In this document: piece after piece, positions 10,395 through 19,606 of the stretch
Layout of the letters: every line of letters starts with the position of its first letter
Position numbering within the stretch: the first letter of the stretch is position 1
From: Nocardia tengchongensis
GTDB taxonomy: Bacteria > Actinomycetota > Actinomycetes > Mycobacteriales > Mycobacteriaceae
Direction of reading: 5' to 3'
DNA: 64,000 nt
Assembly (NCBI RefSeq): GCF_018362975.1
Contig: NZ_CP074371.1
Location: 186,001-250,000 of the forward strand
Made by a program: the position numbers and the translations under genes
Notes under the pieces: generated by a model
Told to the model about the DNA's origin: nothing
The model's input: the letters and a program-made list of their open reading frames with translations, nothing else
Database searches by the model: none

Positions 10395-11159
10395 TCAGTG
10401 GCCCAGGAAGGGGAGCACTTCGGCCTCGAAGGCAGGGTAGCTGTCGCGGTGGATGCTGTGGCCGCAGTCGAAGGCCCGGACGGTGCAGTCGGCCAGGCCG
10501 GCGCGCAGCTGCTCGAGCTTGCCCGGGTCCACCATGCCGCCGGGTCCGCCGCGCAGGAACAGGGTGGGTGCGGTGATGTCGGACAGTCCTTCCCACCATT
10601 CGGGGTACGGCTTGCGGAACTGCTCGAACATGGTCCCGGTCATGGATCGGTCGAAGGCCAGGACCGCACGCGGGTGCCGGATCACGCTGGTGGTGGCGTG
10701 CCACAGTTCGGGGATCGTCGGGAACCGCCGGGTGAGGCTCAGCTGTTCGTCGCCGGAGCGCAGCGGCAGCGGCTGTTCCTCGATGACCAAGCGCCGCACC
10801 AGTTCCGGGCGTTGCATCGCGACCCAGGAGCTCGCGTATCCGCCGAGGGAGTGGCCGACCAGGTCGACGGTGTCCAGGCCGAGCCGGTCGCACAGGTGCA
10901 GGACGTCGTTGGCGAATTCCGGTAGCAGATAGGACGCGGTGTGCGCGCTGCGTCCGTGCCCGCGCAGGTCGGGGATGATCACCCGCCGTCCGCGTCGCAC
11001 CAGTTGGGCGGCGAACCGGTCCCAGGTGTGCCCGTCGCCGCCCAGACCGTGGACGAGGAGCACCGGCGTGTCGCTGTAGAGATGCCCGCCTGTCGCCCCG
11101 GAATCCCGATAGGCGATCGACACGTCATCGAACTCGACCCGGGTGACCGTTGACTCCAC
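10395..11159 (-). CDS. alpha/beta hydrolase
   Basis: Alpha/beta-hydrolase-fold protein with oxyanion-hole HGLGGDGHTWDRF, nucleophile elbow DLVGHSLGGYASSW, acid near TLFLRGGPGGMVDPG and a C-terminal FDCGHSIHRDSYP histidine. The substrate is unknown; the fold suits esterases and C-C hydrolases. GTG 11159 is preferred because recognisable fold sequence (TRVEFDDVSIAYRDSG) starts here; the longer frame to 11246 runs into a palindrome and has no Shine-Dalgarno. Confidence 0.82.
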   Translation of the reverse strand: MESTVTRVEFDDVSIAYRDSGATGGHLYSDTPVLLVHGLGGDGHTWDRFAAQLVRRGRRVIIPDLRGHGRSAHTASYLLPEFANDVLHLCDRLGLDTVDLVGHSLGGYASSWVAMQRPELVRRLVIEEQPLPLRSGDEQLSLTRRFPTIPELWHATTSVIRHPRAVLAFDRSMTGTMFEQFRKPYPEWWEGLSDITAPTLFLRGGPGGMVDPGKLEQLRAGLADCTVRAFDCGHSIHRDSYPAFEAEVLPFLGH

Positions 11160-11240
11160 AATCGTCCAGAGTACGGATCGCTGGGAGGTCGCCGCCGCAA
11201 TTTGTGCGCTCCGCCATATCGAATACAGATACGGTTGCCT

Positions 11241-11263
11241 ATTCATTCACTTGACGAATGAAT
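11241..11263. promoter_or_regulatory. palindrome between hydrolase and glycosyltransferase
   Basis: Perfect 8-base arms ATTCATTC and GAATGAAT separated by seven bases, in the 240-base AT-rich gap between divergent genes. This is a likely repressor operator for the hydrolase; the regulator is unidentified. Confidence 0.5.
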
Positions 11264-11399
11264 GCGGAACTGCGCAGGTCCAGGCGTGATGCCAAGCCGT
11301 TTGCTCTGTGAAATAGATCACTTTCACATTTTTCGGTAATCGGTCAGCCCTGACGGTAGCGTGATCCCCGATTTAGCAATACTTGTTTGTCGGGGAAAT

Positions 11400-12968
11400 A
11401 TGGTTCTCAATGCTGCCGCCCCCGCGGTCGAACTCGATGAACCGAGCCCGCCGCGGCCGACCTTCGCTACCGCCTGGGTCTTCCTACTAGCCGCGCTGTG
11501 CGGGACCTTTCTCGCCGTCCCAACCCTGCGCTACGACTTCTTCGGTGACGAACTCTATTTCATCGCTGCCGGAGCCCACCGCAGTCTCACCTACGCCGAC
11601 CAAGGCGTCCTGATACCGCTGGTCGCCCACCTGGCCGACACCGTCGCGCCCGGCTCCGCGCCGATGCTGCGGCTCCCGGCCGTCCTGATGACCGCCGCCG
11701 CGGTCGTGATCAGCGCCGCAGTCGCCTACGAACTCGGCGGCTCCCGCACCGCCCAACTGGTCGCGGCCGCCGCCTACGGCATCTCCCCGCTCGCCGCCAC
11801 CCAGGCCGTGCAACTGAGCACCTTCTCCTTCGACGCCACCCTGCAGGCCGCCCTCATCTGGCTGCTGATCCGCTGGATCCGCACCCGAGACGACCGCCTG
11901 CTCATCGCCGTCGGCGTCGTCGCCGCCATCGACCTCCAGGTCAAATGGTTCATCCCCACGATCCTGCTCTGCCTGGCCGCCGGCGTGATCGCCGCGGGCC
12001 CGCGCGAACTGCTGTGGCGCCGCGGACTCTGGATCGGCGCGGCCATCTTCGCGGCCTCGGCCCTGCCCGGACTGTGGTGGCAGAACCAGCACGGCTGGCC
12101 GGCCCTGGCCATGAGCAAGGTGATCGGCGCCGAACAGGACGCGGCCGGCGGCGGACCACTGGCCTGCCTGCCGCAGATGATCGGCCTGACCGGACTGCTC
12201 GGCGGCCTGCTCGCGGCCTGGGCGTTGTGGAGTCTGGCCCGCGAACGCTGGCTGCGGCCCTACCTGTTCATGCTGGTGGCCTCCGGACTGCTGGTCGCCG
12301 TCGTACTGTTCGGGCACGGCCGGCCCTACTACACCGCGGGCTTCCTGCCGGTGCTGTTCGGCATCGGCGCGGTCGCCCTGCCGTACTACCGCGGTGAGCG
12401 GTTCAACCGGGTGCTGCGGGTGATCGCGCTGCCCGTGATCGGGCTGTCGCTGGTCATCATCACAGCGCTGGTGGCCGCCCTGCCGCAGTCGTCGTCGCGA
12501 GTGCACAGCGAGATCCGCACCCAGGCCGACTTCGCCATGCGAACCAGCATCTACGGCTCCTCCGGCTGGTCGGACCTGACCGCGAAGGTCGCCGACGCCT
12601 ACCGGCGGCTACCGGAGTCGGAGCGCCCGAAAGCGATCATCGCCCAGAACTATTGGCAGGCCGCCGCGATCCAGAACTTCGGACGCGACTACGGCCTGCC
12701 GCCCGTCTACAGCCCCAACCGCGGCTTCGGCTACTTCGGGCCGCCGCCGAGCGACATCGGCGCCGTGCTCTATGTCGGCCTCGACAGCACCGAACCGACC
12801 CTGGAACGGCAGTTCGGCAGCGTGCGCGCCCTCGACCAGCTGAACGTCCGCAACGGGTTCCCCGGCGTCAACACCGACATCGCGATCTGGATCTGCCGCG
12901 GACCCATGCACCCCTGGCCCGACCTGTGGCCGGACATGATGGATCTGCACCTGCCGCTCGGCATCTGA
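11400..12968 (+). CDS. GT-C fold glycosyltransferase (family 39/ArnT-like)
   Basis: A 522-residue polytopic membrane protein. The first helix (FLLAALCGTFLAVPTL) is followed by the extracytoplasmic FFGDELYFIAAG loop, whose Asp-Glu pair is typical of GT-C enzymes that use lipid-linked sugars. About ten further hydrophobic segments follow, then a soluble C-terminal domain of about 150 residues (YRRLPESERPKAIIAQNYWQ). It probably transfers a sugar from polyprenyl phosphate to an envelope target, by family analogy only. ATG 11400 with GGGGA upstream was chosen; GTG 11361 would add a short polar extension. Confidence 0.82.
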   Translation: MVLNAAAPAVELDEPSPPRPTFATAWVFLLAALCGTFLAVPTLRYDFFGDELYFIAAGAHRSLTYADQGVLIPLVAHLADTVAPGSAPMLRLPAVLMTAAAVVISAAVAYELGGSRTAQLVAAAAYGISPLAATQAVQLSTFSFDATLQAALIWLLIRWIRTRDDRLLIAVGVVAAIDLQVKWFIPTILLCLAAGVIAAGPRELLWRRGLWIGAAIFAASALPGLWWQNQHGWPALAMSKVIGAEQDAAGGGPLACLPQMIGLTGLLGGLLAAWALWSLARERWLRPYLFMLVASGLLVAVVLFGHGRPYYTAGFLPVLFGIGAVALPYYRGERFNRVLRVIALPVIGLSLVIITALVAALPQSSSRVHSEIRTQADFAMRTSIYGSSGWSDLTAKVADAYRRLPESERPKAIIAQNYWQAAAIQNFGRDYGLPPVYSPNRGFGYFGPPPSDIGAVLYVGLDSTEPTLERQFGSVRALDQLNVRNGFPGVNTDIAIWICRGPMHPWPDLWPDMMDLHLPLGI

Positions 12969-12971
12969 GCC

Positions 12972-14666
12972 CTACTCGTAGAGGCCTTCCACATGCCAGG
13001 CGTTGTTGTAGCCGATCAGCAGTAGCGCGCGCAGGCGCGTCTTGTCCTCCGCGTCCAGCTGCACCTGGGCGCGCGCGGCGAAACCGTCCTCGAAACGATG
13101 CGCCCACCAGCGGTCGTCCACCGGCCACGGCCCGGCCCAGCCCGACAGCCGCCAGGAACTGCTCCCCCACCGCAGACGCGCGGGATCGGCGGTGAACATC
13201 CCGCGGTCACTCACCCAGATCGGTGTGCCGTTGGCCGCCTCCACCCGCACCTCCGGATGGTGGGTGAGCACCAGCGCGGGCGCCGGCTCAGGCAACCGAC
13301 CGGGCCACGGCTGAGCCGGATCGGTCTCGGGCACCGGCTCGTCCCCGAGCGTCACCATGGTGATCCGCTCCTCCGGCCCCCGCCCGCCACTGAGCACCCC
13401 CATCCGCACGGCGTCCCCGCCCAGCAGACTCTGCACCCGGATCAGCGCCCGCCGAGCCCGCTCCTCGTCCTCCCCGACCCCACCCCACAACCCGAGCTGC
13501 AACGCCCCCGCCGACACGACTTCGACGGGCTCCAACCGCAACAGCGTGATGGCCGCATCCGGCCCGGAATCCTCATGGTCGACCGGATCCGGCTCGTACC
13601 CGTCGGCCGGCGCGCTGCCGGACCGCCACGCGCCACGCCCGTTCCGATCCGCGCCGCGAGTGGCGCGGTAGGCGCGGGCGCGGTCCAGGGCGCGGTGGGT
13701 GAGCCAGCCGTCGAGTTGCCAGCGGATGCGGTCGGCGGTGCTGTCGGGGGTGAGGGGTTCGGCGCAGCGCCAGATGCGCGAGAACTGTTCGCCCGCTTCG
13801 GTTTCGGCGTGGATCACCAGGCGGGTGCAGGCCACGGCGGCGGCGGAGAGTTTGGTGTGCAGTTCGGCGGCGAGCATGCGGCCCGCGAAGGCCGCCATGT
13901 CGACGCGCTCGATCGGCGGATCGCAGCGCTGCTCCACGGTCAGGTCGGCGGCGGGCAGGCGGGCGGCGGGCGGCCGCTCCGGCACCGCGCGGGCGCACCG
14001 GTGCGCGACGATCGCGTCCGCGCCGAACCGCGACGCCACCTCGGCGGGCGTGAGCGCCGCGAAGTCGCCGATCCGGCGCAACCCCAGCCGGTGCAGCAGA
14101 TCCACCAGTTCGACCCGCCGCGGCGCGGCCAGCACCGGCTCCCCCGCCAACTCCGAGATCGGCATGGGCGCAAGGAATTCCGCCCCTTTGCCGGACGGCA
14201 CCAGAGCGGCGCGGCGGGCCGCGAAGACCGCCGTGGACAGTTCGTCGGCGATCCCGATCTGGCATTCCACCCCGACCGCCGCCACCGCGTCCACCAGCCG
14301 TTCGGCCGCGGCCTCCTCCGACCCGAAGAACCGCGCCGCGCCGCGCGCCGAGAGCGCCAGCATCCCCGGCCGCAGCACCTCCACCCCCGGCACCGTCGCG
14401 TCCACGGCCACCACCACCGGTTCGAACAGCCGCGCGTCCCGATCCGGATCATCCTGCGCCACCAGCAGATCCGGGCACCGCCCCTGCGCCTCCCGCTTCC
14501 GCAGCCCGCGCCGAATCCCCTCCGCCCGAGCGGTGGCGGTACACGCCACCACCCGATTGGCCGCCAACACCGCCACCGCCCGCGTAGCCTCCGCCCCCGC
14601 CTCCGCGGCAGCCGCCACCGCGGGCCAGTCCGGGCACCACACGACCAGCACCCGCCGCGCCTTCAC
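12972..14666 (-). CDS. imuB: ImuB, catalytically inactive Y-family polymerase homologue
   Basis: A protein of about 564 residues with a Y-family polymerase fold (LVVWCPDWP, AVDATVPGVEVLRPG, HRLGLRRIGDFAALTPAEVASRFG helix-hairpin-helix). The acidic catalytic residues of true DinB enzymes are not evident, as is usual for ImuB. The segment LQLGLWGG is the expected beta-clamp-binding motif; ImuB tethers DnaE2 and ImuA' to the clamp during translesion synthesis. GTG 14666 is preferred over TTG 14672. It lies downstream of imuA' on the same strand and should share its LexA-controlled promoter. Confidence 0.9.
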   Translation of the reverse strand: MKARRVLVVWCPDWPAVAAAAEAGAEATRAVAVLAANRVVACTATARAEGIRRGLRKREAQGRCPDLLVAQDDPDRDARLFEPVVVAVDATVPGVEVLRPGMLALSARGAARFFGSEEAAAERLVDAVAAVGVECQIGIADELSTAVFAARRAALVPSGKGAEFLAPMPISELAGEPVLAAPRRVELVDLLHRLGLRRIGDFAALTPAEVASRFGADAIVAHRCARAVPERPPAARLPAADLTVEQRCDPPIERVDMAAFAGRMLAAELHTKLSAAAVACTRLVIHAETEAGEQFSRIWRCAEPLTPDSTADRIRWQLDGWLTHRALDRARAYRATRGADRNGRGAWRSGSAPADGYEPDPVDHEDSGPDAAITLLRLEPVEVVSAGALQLGLWGGVGEDEERARRALIRVQSLLGGDAVRMGVLSGGRGPEERITMVTLGDEPVPETDPAQPWPGRLPEPAPALVLTHHPEVRVEAANGTPIWVSDRGMFTADPARLRWGSSSWRLSGWAGPWPVDDRWWAHRFEDGFAARAQVQLDAEDKTRLRALLLIGYNNAWHVEGLYE

Positions 14667-14802
14667 GACCAACCCACTCTCACAGCTCTACCGAATGATC
14701 CGAAGCCACTGCCGGGCAAAGCACTACCGCCTCGCAAGGCCGCCTTGCCGCACAGGGTGCCGAGGCCGCTAGGCCGCGGCATGGCTGTCCCCCGCAGCGC
14801 GG

Positions 14803-15550
14803 TCAGGACGCAGCATGGCGCACGAGCCGCGGCAGCTCGGGGGTCGCGGCCGGCTGGGTGGCGTCCGCGGTGGTCACCCATTCGACGCGACCGTCGGCGG
14901 GGCTGAGGGAGAGGTGGCCGAGGCGGGGTTGGGCGGAGCGGCCGCGGACGGAGACGTCCAGGCGGACGGTGCGCAGTCGGCCGCAGCCGCGGCCCAGGCC
15001 GCTGTAGCCGGCAACCCGGGTGTCGATGTGCAGGGCGGGGCCGGACCAGGAGCCGTTGGTCACCATCAGGGTGGAGTTCTTGCCGCGGGCGCGGGCGGCG
15101 AGGACGCGGGCGCGGGACATGGGCACGGACAGACCGTTCAGTCCGAGAACCACCAGGTCCAGCCCATCGAGCAATACCGAGGCAACTTCGAGCGGGTCGG
15201 GCCCGGGATCGGAGACCACGGCCAGCCGATCCAGTCGCGCCCCCATCTCGGCGGCGGCCAGCAGACCCAGCCGCGGCAGCCCGACCACGGCGGCGTGCCC
15301 GCCGGAACTCGTCACCGCGGCCAGCAGTCCGGAGATCAGCGACCCCGCACCGTTGTAGACGACCACCGATCCCTTGGCCAATCCGCCGTCAGGCAAAAGG
15401 TTTTTCGAGCGCGGCCGGCACCGGCAGCGGTTCCCGCCGCGGCTCCTCGGCCACCGGTACGCGCGCCGTCGCCTCGGCCCCGCGCGCCGGGACCGCGGCC
15501 ATCCGCCGCCGCAATTCCGCCAGCTGTGCCCGCCTGGCCTCCGCACCCAT
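14803..15550 (-). CDS. imuA: ImuA', RecA/SulA-like mutasome protein (frame broken)
   Basis: RecA-like accessory protein of the mutasome. The ATG 15550 frame gives MGAEARRAQLAELRRRM and a Pro-Ala linker up to LEK. At the TTTTT run 15401-15405 (AAAAA on the coding strand) one base must be removed to continue as LLPDGGLAKGSVVVYNGAG, the conserved start of the ATPase-like core. It then proceeds through VVLGLNGLSVPMSRARVLAARAR to the stop at 14803. The unrepaired ORF would start with an unrelated Arg-rich sequence. Ribosome site GGAGAGG. The gene precedes imuB, with a LexA box about 100 bases upstream. Confidence 0.87.
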
Positions 15551-15647
15551 CTATTGACCACCTCTCCCAGTCGACGGGCTGTTGTTGACGCAGAAAACCA
15601 AACCTCGGCGCCTGATGAGCCAGCACCGATTCAGCTACCTGACATAA

Positions 15648-15663
15648 TCGAAAGTGTGTTCGA
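15648..15663. promoter_or_regulatory. LexA (SOS) box upstream of imuA'-imuB
   Basis: TCGAAAGTGTGTTCGA differs from TCGAAC-N4-GTTCGA at one position. It lies about 98 bases upstream of the imuA' start, so the cassette should be induced together with dnaE2. Confidence 0.85.
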
Positions 15664-15983
15664 TTCACCCAGTAGAACTCGAGTCCCGGGACGCGTCAAG
15701 AGTCAGTGGCCCCCGCCACGGCCACACAACCTGTGCGACCTCACCGGCCCGCGGTGCCGGCCTTCTGCAACCGGCTGTGAGATATAAGGAGGCGCGAGCG
15801 GGTCGCACGTCGTTTCGTCCGGAAGATCCCCGGACCTCCGAGAATCTCCCCTACTCCCCCATGACCGGAGCGCGGACGAAACGCGGTGTGTCCGTATGGG
15901 TCTGGGAGGCAATGTCCGCCTCCGAGCCGCAAGCCCCAGCAAACCCCGGGTTTCGAACCAGGCCAGTCAGGATGGTTTTCCGC

Positions 15984-15998
15984 TACCCTGCACCCGTG
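15984..15998 (+). promoter_or_regulatory. leaderless promoter of the Ser/Thr kinase gene
   Basis: TACCCT at 15984-15989, six bases, then GTG 15996. Transcription would start at the first base of the start codon, the mycobacterial leaderless layout. No Shine-Dalgarno precedes this GTG. Confidence 0.6.
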
Positions 15999-17132
15999 AC
16001 CGAACGCGCCCGTCCCATTGTCGGCCCCGATTATCTGGTGGCCGGCCGCTACCGACTGCAATCCAAGCTCGGCGGTGGTGGCATGGGCGCCGTATGGCTG
16101 GCCACCGATCGGCTGCTGCACCGTGATGTCGCCATCAAGCAGGTCCTCACCACGCAGGGCCTGAGTGAGGAAGAGGCGCGCGAGGTCCGCAGCCGGATCA
16201 TGCACGAGGGCCGGGTGGCGGCCAAGCTGTCGCACGAGCACGCCATCGCCGTGTACGACGTGGTGCTGGAGGCCGGTGAACCCTGGCTGGTGATGGAGTA
16301 CCTGCCGTCGCGCAGTGTCGCCAAAGCCCTTGCGCTGGTGGATCAGCTGTCCCCGGTCGAGGTGGCGCAGATCGGCGCGCAGGTCGCCGACGCGCTGGCC
16401 GCCGCGCACGTCGCGGGCATCGTGCACCGCGACATCAAGCCCGGCAATATCCTGGTCGCCGACCGCGGCGACGAGGTCGGCATGGTGAAGCTCTCCGACT
16501 TCGGCATCTCCAGCGGCGCCAACGACACCAGCGAGGAGATCGGCGACGTCATCACCGGCACCCCCGCCTACCTGCCGCCGGAGGTCGCCCGCGGCGCCCG
16601 CCCCACCACCGCCAGCGACGTATTCTCGCTCGGCGCAACGCTGTACACCGCAATCGAGGGCCGGCCGCCCTACGGTTTCGACGAGGACAGCAATGTCATC
16701 GTGGAGCGCGCCGCGATGGCCCAGATCACCCCGCCCGCCCGCAGCGGCCCGCTCACCGAGGTGCTGCTGCACATGATGGAGCCCGCCCCGCAGCGCCGCC
16801 CCACCATGACCGAGGCCCGCAACGAGATCCTCACCGCCGCTTTCGGTCCCGGCACCGCGCCCTACATCCTGAACGCGCCGGTCCGCACCGAGGACGGGAC
16901 GATTCCGGCGTGGGCGGCCCGCAATTCCGCGGCCGGCCTGCGCAGCCCCAACTCCAGCCCGCTGCCCCGCCCGCAGCGCACGACCCCCGCGGCTCCGGTT
17001 GCGGCGCAACCCAAGTCGAAGGGCCTGGACTTCGATTTCAGCAAGCTGGGCCCGAACGCGGGCCCGCTCGCGGTGGCGATCGGCCTGCTCATCGGCCTGC
17101 TGATCATCATCGTGATCCTGATCGCACTGTAA
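15996..17132 (+). CDS. serine/threonine protein kinase with C-terminal membrane anchor
   Basis: A 378-residue Hanks-type kinase. The glycine loop LGGGGMGAVWLA, catalytic Lys48 in DVAIKQVL, HRDIKPGN loop (Asp146), DFG at about 168 and the GTPAYLPPEVARG activation-loop end are all present, so it should be active. A Pro-rich juxtamembrane linker leads to one C-terminal helix (LAVAIGLLIGLLIIIVILIAL) with no extracytoplasmic sensor; there are no PASTA domains. This differs from PknB and resembles small soluble-sensor kinases. An in-frame ATG at 15972 would add eight residues, but GTG 15996 has leaderless promoter spacing. Confidence 0.9.
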   Translation: MTERARPIVGPDYLVAGRYRLQSKLGGGGMGAVWLATDRLLHRDVAIKQVLTTQGLSEEEAREVRSRIMHEGRVAAKLSHEHAIAVYDVVLEAGEPWLVMEYLPSRSVAKALALVDQLSPVEVAQIGAQVADALAAAHVAGIVHRDIKPGNILVADRGDEVGMVKLSDFGISSGANDTSEEIGDVITGTPAYLPPEVARGARPTTASDVFSLGATLYTAIEGRPPYGFDEDSNVIVERAAMAQITPPARSGPLTEVLLHMMEPAPQRRPTMTEARNEILTAAFGPGTAPYILNAPVRTEDGTIPAWAARNSAAGLRSPNSSPLPRPQRTTPAAPVAAQPKSKGLDFDFSKLGPNAGPLAVAIGLLIGLLIIIVILIAL

Positions 17133-17174
17133 CCGCCTCCCCGCGACTGCCGCTCCGCCTCCCCGCGCGGCGCA

Positions 17175-17278
17175 CGGCTGAGAGCCGTTGGAGTTGGGAA
17201 CGCGTGCCGGCGGTTGAGAGCCGAACCGATTTCGGACGTCCCCGGGGAGTTACCCCGACCGTTACGAAATCAGTTGTC
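17175..17278. repeat. 104-bp interspersed repeat, copy A
   Basis: Begins CGGCTGAGAGCCGTT and ends ACGAAATCAGTTGTC. The core GCCGAACCGATTTCGGACGT is identical to copy B (42951-43055); overall identity is about 80 per cent by eye. It lies between the kinase (+) and the response regulator (-), a convergent pair. The core contains the small dyad CCGAA/TTCGG. Confidence 0.75.
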
Positions 17279-17292
17279 GCCTTGGCTGATCG

Positions 17293-17934
17293 TCAGTCGA
17301 TGCGGCGGCGGTGCGCCCAGCGCGTGAGCGCGTTCCGGTTGGACTGCTGGGTCTTGCGCAGCACGTTCGAGGCGTGCGTCTCCACCGTCTTCACCGAGAT
17401 GAACAGCGTCTCGGCGATCTCGCGGTAGGTGTAGCCGCGCGCCAGCAGTCGCAGCACTTCCAGTTCACGCGGGGTCAGCGAATCCAGTTCCGGATCCAGT
17501 GGCGGTTCGGGCACCTGCGACTTGCCGGTGAACGAGTCGAGCACGAACCCGGCCAGCCGCGGCGAGAACACGGCGTCCCCGCCCGACACCCGGCGAATCC
17601 CGTCGGCCAGCTCCGGCCCCGAAATCGTCTTGGTGACGTACCCGCGCGCGCCCGCCCGGATCACCGCGATCACGTCCTCGGCCGCATCGGAGACGCTGAG
17701 CGCCAGGCACACCGGCCCGGCGTCGATGCCCTGCAATACCGCGACCCCGCCGCCATCGGGCATGTGCACGTCGAGCAGCACCACGTCCGGCGCGGTCGCC
17801 TTGATCCCGGCGATGGCCTCGCCGACCCCGCCCGCCTCGCCGACCACTTCCATATCGGATTCGCGGCTCAGCTCCGCCCGCACCCCGGACCGGAACACGG
17901 CATGGTCGTCGACCAGAAAGACCCGGACGCTCAC
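17293..17934 (-). CDS. NarL/LuxR-family response regulator
   Basis: A 213-residue regulator: receiver domain with VFLVDDHAVFRSGV and phospho-acceptor Asp55 in LLDVHMPDGGG, conserved Lys in GYVTKTISG, then a LuxR helix-turn-helix (LTPRELEVLRLLARGYTYREIAETLFISVKTVETH). It is the evident partner of the upstream PspC-domain kinase (75-base gap, same strand). GTG 17934 has a GAGGAG ribosome site. The regulon is probably envelope stress, by analogy with PspC/Lia-type systems; this is inference. Confidence 0.92.
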   Translation of the reverse strand: MSVRVFLVDDHAVFRSGVRAELSRESDMEVVGEAGGVGEAIAGIKATAPDVVLLDVHMPDGGGVAVLQGIDAGPVCLALSVSDAAEDVIAVIRAGARGYVTKTISGPELADGIRRVSGGDAVFSPRLAGFVLDSFTGKSQVPEPPLDPELDSLTPRELEVLRLLARGYTYREIAETLFISVKTVETHASNVLRKTQQSNRNALTRWAHRRRID

Positions 17935-18009
17935 CTAGTTCTCCTCACCTGACGAACCCCTGCCCACATCGGTACCACAATCCCCGGCCCCCGGCCGCTC
18001 GTCCCGGGC

Positions 18010-19310
18010 TCATGCCTGGGCGGCGTCCTCGGGGGCGTCGGTCTGCACCACCAGCCGCTCGTCGCCACCGTCCTTGCGCGGCATGAAGATTCGCACCTCG
18101 GTGCCGTTGCCGGGCGCGGACTTGATCTCCACGTGCCCGCCGCGGCGGTCGATGCGCGCGTGAATGGATTTGGCCACGCCCTGGCGGTCCTTGGACACCG
18201 AGTCCGGGTCGAAACCCTTGCCGCGGTCGCGCACGAACACGCTCACCTGGTGTGGTTCCACCTCGGCGTACAGGTCGATGGTCGGCACCCCGGCATGCTT
18301 GGCCGCATTGACCAGCGCCTCCCGGGTGGCGCCCAGCACCGCGGTGAAATGTTCCTTGGGCAAACCGATTCCGCTGTCGTCGAGGTCCATGGACACGTCG
18401 CCCACGGTGACGGGGGTGACCTTCACACCCCGTGCTGGTCCTCCACTTCGCCGGCGATGGTGCGCAGCGCGGCGGCCAGACTGGACTGCGCGGGCCCGGC
18501 GTCCTCGAACAGCCACTTGCGTAGTTCGCGTTCCTGGCTGCGGGCCAGCCGCACCACTTCCTGCGGATCGTCGGCCTGCCGCTGGATCAACGCCAGCGTC
18601 TGCAGCACCGAATCGTGCAGGTGCGAGGCGATCTCCTCGCGCTCGTCATTGCGAATCCGCGCCGCCCGTTCGGAATTCAGCGCCCGCACCATGCGCAGCC
18701 ACAGCGGCACGGTCAGCAGCCCGGCCCCCACCAGCGTCACCGCGACCGCCAGCAGCGCCGACCCGAGTGAACTCAGATTGATCCGCCCCAGCACCACCAC
18801 GCCCAGCCCGACCACGATGAGCGTGGCCCCGCCGACGATCCGCGCCCACGTCACCACCGACGGTTTCGCGGGCAGCCCGATCACCGATCGAGGCCCGTCC
18901 GCATCGAATTCGCGCCACACCAGCGCCGCGCCGATGGCGACCACGATGACCGGCCCGACCACATGCGCGGCAGTCCCGTTGAACACCCACGCGGTGGCAA
19001 CCGACAGCGCCATGCCCAGCAGGGCCAATCCGATGGCCTGCCGCCGCTCCGACCCCGTCGGCGGGGCCGCGTCACCGCCGCCCGGCGTAAAGATCCACAG
19101 CATGCCGTAGGCGACGATCCCGGCCCCGGCCAGCGCGGACAGCAGCACGAACGCCACCCGCACCTTGAAGACGTCGATCCCGAGGTGATCCGCGATCCCG
19201 CCCGCCACCCCACCGACCACGCGCCCACCGGTCCGCCGCACCAGCTTGGGCTGGGTCACGGAGGTGACCGCCCCGCGGGCAGGGTCGTACAAGGGCGCGG
19301 ACGGGTACAT
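18010..19310 (-). CDS. PspC-domain sensor histidine kinase (frame broken)
   Basis: The N-terminal PspC domain (KLVRRTGGRVVGGVAGGIADHLG then a helix ending YGMLWIFTPGGG) is followed by four or so membrane segments, then a HisKA_3 dimerisation helix with EEIASHLHDSVLQTLALIQ (phospho-His in HLHDSV). The frame stops near 18423, but ATPase motifs continue in another frame: GATREALVNAAKHAG (N box), FVRDRGKGFDPDSV and APGNGTEVRIFMP. Restoring one base in the CCCC run at 18428-18431 joins them. ATG 19310 starts the repaired gene of about 433 aa. It forms a two-component system with the downstream LuxR regulator. Confidence 0.87.
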
Positions 19311-19395
19311 GCCTCGATACTGGCACGGGTCTCCGAAACCCGGCATCGGGAAACACCCCGATTCGACCCCTGAGCCGGTCCCGGCCCGGAATCGA

Positions 19396-19606
19396 CCCGC
19401 ACGGCGGCTCCCGGAACTGCTCACCGGCCCGCGCCGCAGCTCCTACACTGCTCATCACCCGCGCGGCCGCGCCGACATTGCTCATCACCCGCGCGGCGGG
19501 CCCACTGAATCATCGGCCCCGCGCGGCGACCTCGGCACCGCCCATCACCCCACGCGGCGACCCCCGGCACCGCTCATAGGCCCCGCGCGGCGGCTCCTGG
19601 ATTCGC
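19396..19606. repeat. degenerate tandem repeat, about 30 bp period
   Basis: Six to seven copies with starts near 19420, 19451, 19481, 19510, 19541 and 19572. The shared core is CTCATCACCCGCGCGGCG with a variable 10-13 base remainder. Copies at 19451 and 19481 agree exactly over 16 bases. The array fills the gap between the histidine kinase and the end of the NB-ARC gene; no ORF of note. Confidence 0.7.

Noticed and set aside
13098..14906. 602-residue plus-strand ORF opposite imuB
   Set aside because: Arg/His/Pro-rich antisense frame; imuB has clear homology in the other direction.
15940..15965. tRNA T-arm-like sequence (GGTTTCGAACC)
   Set aside because: No acceptor stem, anticodon arm or CCA context around it.
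19396..19606. CRISPR array
   Set aside because: The repeats are contiguous and degenerate with no unique spacers, and no cas genes are present.
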